Source: Podospora bellae-mahoneyi (Eukaryota; Ascomycota; Sordariomycetes; Sordariales; Podosporaceae). From it: DNA of 64,000 nucleotides. The notes below the pieces were generated by a model that saw only the letters and a list, made by a program, of their open reading frames with translations, did no database searches and was not told the DNA's origin. A program made the translations under genes and the position numbers. The DNA is taken from contig NC_085883.1 of NCBI RefSeq assembly GCF_035222275.1, positions 62,001 to 126,000 on the forward strand. The letters run 5' to 3'. Of the stretch, positions 34,517-44,815 are shown one piece after another (position 1 is the stretch's first letter; the number at the start of each line of letters is the position of its first letter).

Positions 34517-36066
34517 ATGGAAGATGAGAACAGAACTCGTCAACGTGGCCGCAAACGATGGACCGAGGAAGAAGATAGCATCCTCTATGAAGAAGCTATG
34601 AAACAATGCAAGTTATGCATCCCGTCTGCGTGGCCTGTCTCATTGCCGTCTAACTGGGTTCCATCACAGCCACCACGGGAAATGTCAGAGATTGGCACAG
34701 GATAGCCACCAAGCTGCCGGGGAGAACAAACAAGGATTGTCGCAAACGATGGGTCAACAAAGTCTGCGGAGGGTTGAAGAAGGGACTCTGGGACCCCGAA
34801 GAAGATCGTCGACTCCAATCAGCTGTAGAAAAGCATGGGTTAAGATGGCCACTCATCGCTGCTGAGGTGGGCTATCGGAGCCCTGACCGTATGTCCTGAC
34901 ATTGTTGATCCACCGACTACCTAGACGATTGCCGTGGTTGCTAACAGCAAAGTTCAAAAAAGAATGTGCAAAAAGGTGGCAATATGGACTCGACCCAAGA
35001 TTAAAGCATCGAGAGTGGACAACGGAAGAGGTGTGTAATCTCATTTCTGTACTGCGTGCTTTCCGCTAATCGCATGCTCCAGGACAAGCTGTTGCTTTCT
35101 CTTGTGCAAGAAAGAGGACGGGAGTGGAAGGCTATTCAGCACAGTCACTACCCATCGCGATCCCGGATCGATCTCAAGAACCGCTACACAATTCTCATGC
35201 GCAGACTAAACAACCCCAGCCATCAAGATGTCTTTCAGGATGAAGATGGATCTGACACCAGCTCTGTCATATCAGCTGGCGACGCGAGTGATGATGGAAC
35301 CGGCACAACAGCAGCCACAACGATCAGTACGCATAGCGGCTCATCATCACACAGGCTGCACTCAAGACAGGGCTCCAGAGTGTCTGCTGCGTCTGATCAA
35401 GTAGTGGCGCAGTCCAACACACACTCGCAACATGTTGAAGTCAGCTTGGGGACGGGACATCCGCATGTGGAGCAGCTTGAAGCAGACTTCAACGCGTCGG
35501 ACTGGCTTGACTCCTCAGCCTTCTCCCTCATACCCACCACCACAGCTCAGCACGCAGGAAGCGTTGATCCATTATCGCTGACGTCGTTTTTGGATCATCA
35601 CAGTTCAAAGCTGCATCACGATACAGCTATGATGTCTTCAACCTGGGAAGATCCGTTTTCAGCGTCTGCTGCCCCGCAAGCTTACCACTTGTCTGGGTTT
35701 CATCTTTCCACAAGCACTTATCCTCAAACGGCGGGCTTAACGACGACCACAGCCACCGCTGATGATCATGATGTAGGGAAGGGGGATATAGAGATGGAGG
35801 GAATGGTTGCTTTTGATCCGACCCTCCTTCTCGCTGATACCACGGGCACGGACAGCTATAGCACAGAGCCTATCCAATCCACCGCGGGACCAGAGCAGGT
35901 CCCGCGATCGGAACAGAATGTGGGAGGAGAGTTGGGGTCCGGTGATGATGAAGATGTGAGCAAAGTGGTCATTGCAGTCGAAGGATGTGATAAAGATACA
36001 TTGGACTATCTGCTCAATGTCACCAGACCAATCAAGGGACGTGTGAAAATGGAGATTACTATGTGA
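34517..36066 (+). CDS. Myb-like DNA-binding transcription regulator
   Basis: Four exons: 34517..34607, 34670..34888, 34948..35030 and 35083..36066, giving 458 aa. Repeats are: RKRWTEEEDSILYEEAMKQ joined to STTGNVRDWHRIATKLPGR; then KGLWDPEEDRRLQSAVEKHG with LRWPLIAAEVGYRS; then REWTTEEDKLLLSLVQERG with REWKAIQHSHYPSRSRIDLK. So three Myb/SANT repeats fill residues 12 to about 175, with tryptophans in the expected places. The rest is Ser/Thr- and acid-rich and may activate transcription. Intron 1 is a GC-AG intron (donor GCAAGT, branch TCTAAC, acceptor CACAG). It is the only regulator predicted in the 30-50 kb interval and could govern nearby metabolic genes, but that is inference. Confidence 0.9.
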
Positions 36067-37049
36067 GTAAGGGCGGTTGAATATGTCGGTACAAAGGTAA
36101 TCCTTTTTGTATGTATAACTCTTGCAACTTGGGTTGGCATGGCGAAGGTGTTGAGGCGAACTTTTGGGACATGAAACATCATATCACAAACTGCTTTTCT
36201 ACTAAGAGTTTCGCATGACGGCGCTGGTATTTCCTTGATATCCACAGTCTTGGGAAAACTTAAATGTACTGAGCTGGTGTTAGGGGCACTGCCTTAGTGC
36301 TTATAGATCAAGAACTAAAATACCAGGTGGGTAGGTGAACAACTAATCTTAATGTATAATATACATCAACAACAGCCTGGGCTGCTCCGTTTTATCCAGG
36401 GTTTCTTTGGCGATCTCGAGTGTAGCTTAGTAACGCCGCTCTCATTACCACTGTCGATGTATTTTCCCTTGCTAGCAATCTTGTTGCTAAATATATTCGC
36501 TTCTTCGTAGTCTTCTGTGGAGCTAAACTGAGTCAATATTCAAAAGTTCAAGCTGCGAACCCTCTCCGATATCAATAGAGGTACCTATAGAGGTACCTAT
36601 GCCCCCCAATGTAGGTGTCTGATAATATTGAGGGTTTAAAAGACAATTCCAAGAGTTCAAAAACACGGACGCTGAGAATGAGTCAAATCAAAACTCCAAG
36701 AGCCTTGCAAGGGGAACTGCAACGGCGCTCTGGTGAAGGAAATGTCTGACTGTTTGGGGGTGAGAAATATAGCCCTTTGCCTAGACTGTCGAAGGGTGTA
36801 ACCAGGTAGGTACTACACCCACATCGGACCTTGGCATGTTCTTTTCAACATGAAATGTCGAGATAGCGATACAGTGAGTGGTTTCAAGCTCCAGGTCCTT
36901 TGGGGCCAAGGTTCTTAAGGGCCAGTGTATACCTAGACTATTTTTGACCGAGGACAGCTTTCCTACTTAGGTAGGTAGTTGACACTAGTGAAGGCCGGTG
37001 CCTTCACCCGGACTCAATATTCACGAGGCAGACACATATTCCTTCTCAC
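36067..37049. other. gene-poor region with GGTACC/TAGGTA motifs
   Basis: No gene is seen. A 12-base unit TAGAGGTACCTA is repeated in tandem at 36576..36600. Further AGGTAGGTA elements occur near 36805 and 36967. Confidence 0.45.
36576..36600. repeat. tandem 12-base repeat containing GGTACC
   Basis: Two adjacent copies of TAGAGGTACCTA, each holding the palindrome GGTACC. It may be a regulatory element or simple duplication. Confidence 0.75.
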
Positions 37050-37782
37050 ATACATACTGAGGCCTGTACCAGCTGACCGAAATGATGGACCAATCACCCA
37101 AATTGAGCAGGACATTGGTGCCAACCTTCAATTCTGCCATGACATGGAATGTACGCCAAGTCTGATCACCATTAAACCGCAACGCCTTGCCATCCAGCAC
37201 TTTGGGTAGCTCGCATTTGTCTTCTCCATCCGGTATAGTAAATCGCTTGAAATGATTGGAGAACGTGCTACTCTGCAGACCACAGCAAACATATGGTTCG
37301 TTTTACAAGACTTGCCCCCGCCCCCCATCAGTTGTCATAGATTGATCCTCATATGCCTTGTCTCCCCTGCGACATGCTTTCCAGTCATCTGGATGTAAGG
37401 GTTCACTCCGAAAAAGCAAATGCACCCTGAGTGCCTCAAACATAAAAGTTTCCGCAAATACCTTAAGGCGTACCGTCAACCGAATGCACCCCTCACGTAA
37501 AATTCCCCATTGATTGGTATCCTGCCTCATATTTACAAAGCTGCCATACTTCTGGCCCAAAACTATAACAGATTGCAGAGCACAATTAAAATTCAATATG
37601 TTAGCCGCAGCTTGACACTCGAAACTGTATCCGGGCTTGGCCTGGATGCTCGCTTGGAGATGGAGCATGTTCGAGGAGTCGAATCCTGCCGGGTAGCACG
37701 GGAAGAGTGCCATGCACTTGACCAATGGAAAATAAATTAAAAAATGCAACATGGAGCTCCTCCGCCAATACTCGGAGAACAA
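37050..37782 (-). other. possible unrecognised gene or gene relic
   Basis: Two minus-strand stretches read like protein. The first (37303..37782) has continuous non-repetitive sequence such as GCIRLTVRLKVFAETFMFEA and LLFRSEPLHPDDWKACRRGD. The second, in another frame from about 37050 to 37277, reads RFTIPDGEDKCELPKVLDG, then WRTFHVMAELKVGTNVLLNL. Both have ordinary amino acid composition and strand-like hydrophobic patterns, unlike the surrounding non-coding frames. A clean intron joining them is not visible; the only candidate is about 39 nt with a weak donor. It may be a real gene with uncertain exons, or a relic. Family not recognised. Confidence 0.35.
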
Positions 37783-38014
37783 AACTTTCCACGCTCTTGG
37801 GCATCTCCCACCGTGACCAACAAATGCTCAACAGAATGCACTTGGTCACCTTACCTATCCTCGCTATTTGGCACTCAACTCGTGATTGTCGTTCACCGAA
37901 CTTGGGGGCGAACTTTGTCCAATAGGATAAACTGATGGCATTTATCCGTTTCAGCATCAAGACTACCGGCGGCCAACACCAAGCAACATGTGAACACAAA
38001 ATCCTCACCACCAA

Positions 38015-39831
38015 CAGGCGGAAGCTAGATCAAAACAGGGGTTAGTATGTTCATATCTGTCGATGGCAACGAGTCCGGTGCGATCCCGCAAACGACGGAC
38101 GCGCTGACGGACCATGATGGCAAGGCTTGGCGTTATGAGTCCGAGGGCCCGGCTCTGTCAGCTCCGAGGGCCAGCCGGACGTGGGGCCGTGTGTGCGGGG
38201 GAAGATCCTTTCCGCCTTTGTGTGTTCCCCCCCGTGTCCCATTGGCTGGGGTAAAGCGCTCCGTTGCTTGATTCTAGCCACCCTTCTTGGCGTCGCGTGC
38301 AAGGGATTCGTTCAGAGCTTGACCTTTTTCTTGTCACGGCATCGCTGGTCTGCTCGGAGCATTATTCAGGAATCCAGTACCGGAACTAACAGGTTGACAG
38401 CACGTAAGAGGCGCAAAAGGCGCTCACAAGACTGGTTTTGATGCACCAGGCATTGGCTCCTCACGGCCACGGACCGATTACAAGACGGGACAAAAGGCTT
38501 GTTGACAGTGGGCGTGCAGCTCTATTTGCCGACACCAGTTCCAAGTGAGGGACGCTAGCGGGAAGATGAGCTTTCAGAGCCGGCTTGGTTGTAAGAATCC
38601 TGTCTGTGCCGTCGCATTTACCCGGCGGAGGCGGCTCGATGTCCCACTCTAATCACATCTGCTTGCTCTGCAAAGGTTTTGTCAGCCAGGCCATAAAGCG
38701 CAAGAAGGAAAAGAGGAAGGTTGCGTCCCCGCGTTTGCCAAGCTTCGGTATCTCGCCACGAATCAGGGGCCCCCTGGCTGACTTTAACGATTGTTTGCTG
38801 TACAGTGAATTGCATTCAACAAGAACTTTGCTCCGTGCTCGCATTTCCATCAGGGTGTCGCATCCATCCATCCCACGCGGTTCCACTCTTGACTTCCCAT
38901 CTTGTATGGAGGGTCCCACTCTCCCCCGAGGGAGGGAAGAGATTGTGGACTTAGGTACTCACTTTTTGACAGGACGACCCACCGCCTAAGGGCAAGTCAA
39001 GGAGCGAAGACGGGATACCAGGCCCTCAGTTGTCCCTCATTTGTCCCTCAGTTGTCCCTCACTAATACCCAACACTATGTACGCGGCGCAGGTGGTTGGC
39101 GAATGGGGACGACATGGAAACGCCGTTCCATTGGACTGGATCCATCAGGTATGGAGTGATCACCATTGCCCCATGGGGCGGCAAGACCCCATGTTTGCAT
39201 CTCCACCACCTTAATTCACAAATTCCGCCCAACCATCAGAGCAGGCATCGACAGCCGATTATCCCCGCTTACTCCGCATGTCCCAGATCACAAGAACAGG
39301 GCAATAGCTCCTGGAAGATGGCAGGCAAAATGCAGATTCCATGGCGGACAGGGCTGGACGAGACTACATCGAGGAGAATGTTGTGACTTGGCCCGAGGTA
39401 AGGGGGCAGGCAGGTAGCAATATCGAGATGGGATGCGGGAACCAGAATCAGTGGAAAGGAAGTGAGCGAACCGCCTTTCCGTTCCTGGGAATAGATTTTC
39501 CTCTGTACCTACGCTTATGTACCGTCGTTTATTGGACGGGGTTACCCCGAGAGTTGAGTGGCCCTTGGCCATCCCGGGGTCATGGATACACCCTCTGCAG
39601 GCTATATTGAATTCATACCATGTGCTTGGGGATGATCCGCGAGAGCGGTTGGATTAAATGGCGCGCTGTCCTGCTCCTTTCCTGCCGTCCCCGTCCCTCT
39701 TCTCTCCTCACCCTCCCCCTTACCTCCATCTTCACACAAGGGTGTGGCCTGCCCCCAGTCGATTCTATTGCGACTAAGAACCTCCTGTCTGTATTCTTGC
39801 TACCGCGACATCAGAAACCAAGACAGCAACC
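38015..39831. promoter_or_regulatory. long upstream region of the sugar transporter
   Basis: 1.8 kb without a supported gene before the transporter ATG. It holds a short tandem repeat at 39023..39061 and C/T-rich tracts around 39680-39740 typical of promoters close to fungal start sites. A long promoter fits a carbon-regulated transporter gene, but no specific binding site is claimed. Confidence 0.4.
39023..39061. repeat. 11-base tandem repeat, about 3.5 copies
   Basis: Unit CCCTCAGTTGT, with one copy differing by a base, in the sugar transporter upstream region. Confidence 0.85.
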
Positions 39832-41736
39832 ATGGCTGGCGACGGTGCTGGCGTGACCGGCAAGTCGGATCCCATCATCACCCGGCTTGCCAGCGAGGAC
39901 AAGAAATGGTTCTACCAGAAGCCCAACCTGCTTTACCTTTACCTGATGCTCTTTCCCACTTGCATGGGTATTGAGTTGACGTCTGGTTTCGACTCGCAGA
40001 TGATCAACGCTCTGCAGATCGTCCCCTTCTGGAAAATTTGTGAGTGGTTCCCAGCTGAACCAGATCTTGGGGTTCAAGCATTAATGTTTTTTTTGCAATG
40101 CAGACTTCAAAGATCCTCAAGGTGCTCTCAAGGGGATTATTGCCGCTGCCTACTCTCTCGGTGCTATTCTCTCTCTTCCGTTCATCCCCATGGTCAATGA
40201 CAGGTTCGGCCGTCGCTGGTCCATCTTTGGCGGCTCTGTCATCATGGTTATCGGTGCTCTCGTTCAGGGTTTCTCCGTCCACGGTAAGCATGTCTCCGCC
40301 AGACCCATCGATAACATGCAAGCTGACACAAACTACAACAGTCGGCATGTACATCGTCGCCCGTATGATTCTCGGTTTCGGTATTCCCACCTGCATCGTC
40401 TCTGGTTCGTCTTTAATCGGAGAGTTGGCCTATCCCAAGGAACGTCCTGTCATGACCTCGCTCTTCAACGTCGCCTACTTTGTCGGTCAGATTATTGCTG
40501 CTGCCATCTGCTTTGGCACCAACAACATCCAGAGCGACTGGGCCTGGAGAATCCCATCGCTTTTGCAGATTTGCCCTTCTCTTTTGCAAATCACCTTTGT
40601 CTTGTATGTTCCGTCTTCCTGGGCCTTCTTCCGGTTCGCTAACGTGGTCTTGAACACAGCTTCCTTCCCGAGTCGCCTCGCTGGCTCATTACAAAGGATC
40701 GTGGTGATGAGGCTCTTGCGATCTTGGAGAAGTACCATGGCGAATCTGATCGCGGCGCCGAGTTCGTTGCGGCCGAGTTCGCTCAGATGCAGACAACCAT
40801 CAAGCTCGAGTTGGAGGCGGCCAAGAAGTCATGGTTGGACTTGTTCAAGACGGCCGGTATGCGCCGTCGTGTTCTGATCACCACCATGCTGGGTCTCTTC
40901 ACACAATGGTCCGGCAACACCTTGATTTCGTAAGTGGCTCGCCGACACCTTAACTTCCTCTCGGTACCCTGGCACTAACCAATCCCAAGATACTACCTTG
41001 GTGATCTTCTTAAGATGATTGGTTTCACCGACACAACCTATGTCCAGAAGATCAACGTCTCGATTGCCTGCTGGTCACTTGTCTGCGGCGCCACCGTTTC
41101 TCTCCTCGTCACCAAGATTCGTCGTCGCGTCATGTATCTCGCTTGCACCATCTCTCTGCTTCTCTGCTACATTTCCTGGACCATCTCCATGGAGCGCGCC
41201 CAGACTGCCGCTCAAGCTGGCACGCCCAACAACGCAGCCAACATTGCGACCCTCTTCTTCATCTACGCCTACTCTCCCTGCTACAACATGGGTTACAACG
41301 CTCTCACCTACACCTACATGGTCGAGGTGTGGCCCTATGCTGAGCGCTCTTCCGGTATCGCCTTCTTCCAGCTCTTTGGCCGTCTTGCCGGTTTCTTCAC
41401 CACCTTTGTCAACCCCATTGGTCTCAACTCGGTGGGCTGGAGATATCTCATTTCCTACTGCTGCTGGCTCGCCTACGAGGTCGTGTTTGTTTACTTCTTC
41501 TTCCCCGAGACATTTGGTCGCACTCTGGAGGAGTTGGCCTTCTGTAAGTCAAAAGTCCATCCGCAAACTATGGGCATCATCTGGACAGGGCTAACAACGA
41601 GGCAGTGTTTGAGGACAAGCATCTTGCCGAACAGGCCAACGCCGCTGTCGAAAAGGTTCTCAACGAGAAGAACGCGGACGCAATTTCCCTCGGTGGGGAG
41701 AAGGGTCGCTCCGAGGTCCGGGAGAATGTTGCTTGA
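39832..41736 (+). CDS. MFS sugar transporter (lactose/hexose permease type)
   Basis: Six exons: 39832..40039, 40104..40283, 40342..40603, 40660..40929, 40990..41543 and 41606..41736, giving 534 aa. Twelve membrane helices are expected. Signature blocks include GIELTSGFDSQMINALQ in helix 1, NDRFGRRWS in the loop after helix 2, FLPESPRWLITKDR before the central loop, VEVWPYAERSSGIAFFQ near helix 10 and FFPETFGRTLEEL after helix 12. These are the sugar porter signatures; the overall look is that of fungal lactose/galactose-type permeases (Lac12-like). All joins are canonical GT-AG and keep frame. It lies at the edge of a group of metabolic genes and may import the substrate they act on. The sugar cannot be told from sequence alone. 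Confidence 0.95.
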
Positions 41737-42242
41737 GATGGTCACAGCATTGCGGCCGGTGTGATCTAGCCAAAGATACCACGGATTGGCTGGAGGGAAG
41801 GCGTTTGCTCGGAGACGCACATGCTCGATGGAGCGGGAGCAGGGTGTACCACAGTAGATGCATTTATCTTTAGTTACATTAGCACTAATCGCCTATAAAG
41901 GATGAATGGCATTTGCTGTTTCTGACGTCAGCCCTTCTCTTGGCCATGTTAACGTGTTGATATTTGCCGCTCTGGAACAAGCTAGCCTCGCCTTCTTGGG
42001 AAACAAGGTCTGAGATTTGTCCGCTCGAAATATGCCAAGTCAAACATGCAAAGAGGTGGTGAATCTTCCATGTGGCAAATTGTCCGGGATGATACCCCCC
42101 AAATTGAAATATATAGTGGCCAAGACGTTGTGGATCTGTTCCCCGCGTTCGCTTCGACGTGAACTTCGAATACATAAACTAGATGAGGTAGATGTTGCCA
42201 TCACTCGCTGGTGGGTTCGTCAAGCAGACATACCTTTCTGCA
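41737..42242. other. spacer between transporter and SnoaL-like gene
   Basis: 3' flank of the transporter and promoter of the secreted protein gene. No gene is seen. Confidence 0.4.
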
Positions 42243-42863
42243 ATGAAGTTCTCTCACATTGTCGCCGTTCTATCTGCTCCGTTGGCGGTAGCTGCGCTTC
42301 CGGCTGCTGCCCCTGAAGCCAATGCCGTTGCTGCTGCCGAGCAAGACGTTTCCAGCACTTTGCTGGAAGCCCGCCAAAACCGTCGGCCTACTCCATGCGT
42401 GAGAAAGACTGATCCTGCCCCTACTCAGGAGGAGACAGATGCTCGGTTCGCCGAGTTCGTCGAGGTGTTTGTCGGCTCCAGAAAGAACATTAGCCGTGCC
42501 TTTGAGTTCATCGTCGACGACTATATTGTAAGTTTCCTGGACATGCACCGCGGTATTTCTGCTAAGACATGATCTCTAGAATCACAACCCAATGGCTCAA
42601 AATGGACACGCATCGACCTGGAGCATCCTTGGAAACATGTGGGGCGGCATTCAACACCGCTATATTCGAAGCACCATCCGCGGCAACATGTCGTGGGTAA
42701 ACTATTCGGCTCCTGGCTTTGGAACCATTGTCGACCGGTTCCGGTGGGAGGGAGGATGCATTGTCGAGCATGTAAGTGTTTAAGACGCCATGAGAGGCTT
42801 GGGTCGAACAGAAGCTAACCCATGCAGTGGGACCAAGGAGAGCGCTATCCCGCGAGGAAGTAA
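42243..42863 (+). CDS. secreted SnoaL-like/NTF2-fold protein
   Basis: Exons 42243..42527, 42580..42771 and 42828..42863 (introns 52 and 56 nt), 170 aa. Signal peptide MKFSHIVAVLSAPLAVAALP, then an Ala-rich propeptide ending LLEARQNRR, a likely Kex2-type site. The domain has DDYINHNPMAQNG, WVNYSAPGFGTIVDRFRWEG and a C-terminal EHWDQGERYPARK. The 'YxxHNP ... DRFRWEGGxIxEHWD' pattern is that of SnoaL-like polyketide cyclases and small NTF2-fold enzymes. In fungi such secreted proteins are often of unknown role. It is tail-to-tail with the esterase gene, 129 bases apart. Enzymatic activity is not established: the fold is supported, the reaction is not. Confidence 0.87.
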
Positions 42864-42992
42864 GGGACACTAACATAGGGTATGCCGCAAGGATGTCTTG
42901 CTGTATATAAGAAAACGAGTACGTGAGAGGGAAATAGTGCTTGTATCCGCTTCCGGTCTATTATTACATGGTGAAAGTGTAGAATAGGTACC

Positions 42993-44147
42993 TTATTTCA
43001 GTAACCCATGGGCAACCTTGAGAGCATGGATGCTATCTTCGTCCCACTGCCTTTTCTGTGACAGGACGCCCAAGTACATAAATGTATGGGGACATCCCAA
43101 GTACCGCTTGAGAGTGACCATGGTGCCGTTAGCAACAAGTTTCATTGCATAGGCTTCTCCCTCGTCCCGCAGCGGATCCACTTCTGCGGTGCGGATGTAG
43201 GTATTACATAACCCACTCCAGTTGGGAGCACGCATGGGGGCAAGCCACCAGTCGGGCCACATCTTTCTGATTTCCGGCAGCTTGTCTCGCGGCATGCACT
43301 GGTTGCCAAAATACTTGATCCGCTTCCACGGCAGGACTGGCCCCCGGTGGAACTCGTGGAAGGACGGATAGGGAGATTGGGTGTAGTAGTCGAGACTGAG
43401 GCAGTCAGTGGTGGGGGGCACGGTGGGCATGCACAGCTTAAGCGGGATCCCGGCATCTCTAGCCATGTGCTGCAAGACTAACGAGATGTGACCGCCAGCG
43501 GAGACGCCGCCGATCGAGATGGAGAAGGGATCAACGTTGAGGCTGACATGTTCATCACGGACCCAGTTGAGCGCGGCCCATGCATCCTGGATGCACTTGC
43601 CCCATATCGTTTCTACCACGACCGAGTCAGAGCTGGCACCCGGCCCGAACAACATTTGTGAGACTGTACCTGGACAATGCCGATAGTTGACATCAACCAC
43701 GACAACACCGGCCCTGCGCATCACCAAGCACAGACCCGCCTCTGACTGCAGGTCACCGAGCACAAAGCCGCCTCCGTGGAAATTTAGGTGCACAGGATGG
43801 GGGCCGGGTCGCACAACTCCTCGCTCGTCTTCAACCGGGTGGTAGACACGCACCGGGATGCTTGTGCCATCTTGCGAGCTGACAACATGGTCACCTACGC
43901 CCTTTTCTTTGGAAGAATCGAGAGCACAAGGCGGTTGATGATTTTGAGGACTTTTGCGAACCTCCTCAATGGGGATTGTGTGGGCGGGCGGTTGCTTGGC
44001 GATGACGTCGATGAAATACTGGAGAAATTCGGGGTCGAGTTTGGGGAGGATGTGCTCCTCAATCAGATCCAGTCCATCATTTGTAGGCTGCGACGCTCCT
44101 GGTTTTGGCACGGCGTGGCCGGCAAGGGTCGAGTCGAGATTGCTCAT
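42993..44147 (-). CDS. HSL-family alpha/beta hydrolase (esterase/lipase)
   Basis: Exons 43670..44147 and 42993..43612, 365 aa from MSNLDSTLAG. The frame is open through the 57-nt intron (43613..43669), but removing it converts NYRHCPGTVSQ to NYRHCPETIWGKCIQDAWAA, the conserved family form. Hormone-sensitive-lipase-type motifs are HGGGF (oxyanion hole), GVSAGG (nucleophile Ser), EVDPLRDEG (Asp) and CPHTFM (His). No signal peptide, so probably cytosolic. It is divergent from the carotenoid-cleavage gene with a 668-base shared upstream region, suggesting coordinate expression. Members hydrolyse small esters, including aromatic ones; the substrate is unknown. A longer open frame extends upstream to 44300, but its extra residues lack family features. 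Confidence 0.92.
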   Translation of the reverse strand: MSNLDSTLAGHAVPKPGASQPTNDGLDLIEEHILPKLDPEFLQYFIDVIAKQPPAHTIPIEEVRKSPQNHQPPCALDSSKEKGVGDHVVSSQDGTSIPVRVYHPVEDERGVVRPGPHPVHLNFHGGGFVLGDLQSEAGLCLVMRRAGVVVVDVNYRHCPGTVSQMLFGPGASSDSVVVETIWGKCIQDAWAALNWVRDEHVSLNVDPFSISIGGVSAGGHISLVLQHMARDAGIPLKLCMPTVPPTTDCLSLDYYTQSPYPSFHEFHRGPVLPWKRIKYFGNQCMPRDKLPEIRKMWPDWWLAPMRAPNWSGLCNTYIRTAEVDPLRDEGEAYAMKLVANGTMVTLKRYLGCPHTFMYLGVLSQKRQWDEDSIHALKVAHGLLK

Positions 44148-44815
44148 TTTGCCTCGTGCAGTTAACAAGAGGGGTTCGGACGGTTGCTGTGTGACTTTTA
44201 AAATATCACGACGACCGGGACCTTGCAAGTGTCTCCAAATCCCAGTTGGAGATTCGGATGATCCTCCTCGGCCCTTGTCGGCTTCCCCACAGTTCGGCAC
44301 TTATACTCCGCATTACCCCCCATCATTTGCACAAGTCGCACTACCAAGCAAACTGTTGCAGCTGGCGGGGTCTACCTGTCTGCTTACTAATCAGCCGCTG
44401 GTGCCAGTCAACCGCTAGGCATCAAAGAGATAGGCATCTTCTCAGCCAGAACAGTTCATGTCAAGGCTCTTTATAAGGACAATCTACGACGTTATATTGC
44501 TTGTATTGCTCTTCTTAAGTGAGAGATGTTTATCCAGGGTGCCGTCCTCCCCATCTGCCTATGTACTTCATAAAACCCCACCGCGAAAGCTTGGCTTTGT
44601 GCATCGCGATCTTCACCTTCCTGAGACCATGATCACAATCGGATTTCTCGCTTGCGATCCGTCGCCTGCAGCTATCTTCTGAGTAAACAGCAAACCCACT
44701 TCTCAGCATCACCATCTTCATCTTCCCATCAAGAACGGAGCATACCGTCTTGTTGACTACTTTTCGGTCATCGTGACACCTCTCTTCAACTTAACTACCT
44801 ATCCGAACCAGTGCA
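44148..44815. promoter_or_regulatory. bidirectional promoter of esterase and cleavage dioxygenase
   Basis: Both genes start at the ends of this 668-base region and run outward. Open frames inside have no motifs. It is the natural place for shared control sites, though none was identified by eye. Confidence 0.5.

Noticed and set aside
43613-43669. Reading the esterase as one uninterrupted ORF
   Set aside because: The 19 extra residues break a conserved block, while splice signals and the spliced sequence fit the family.
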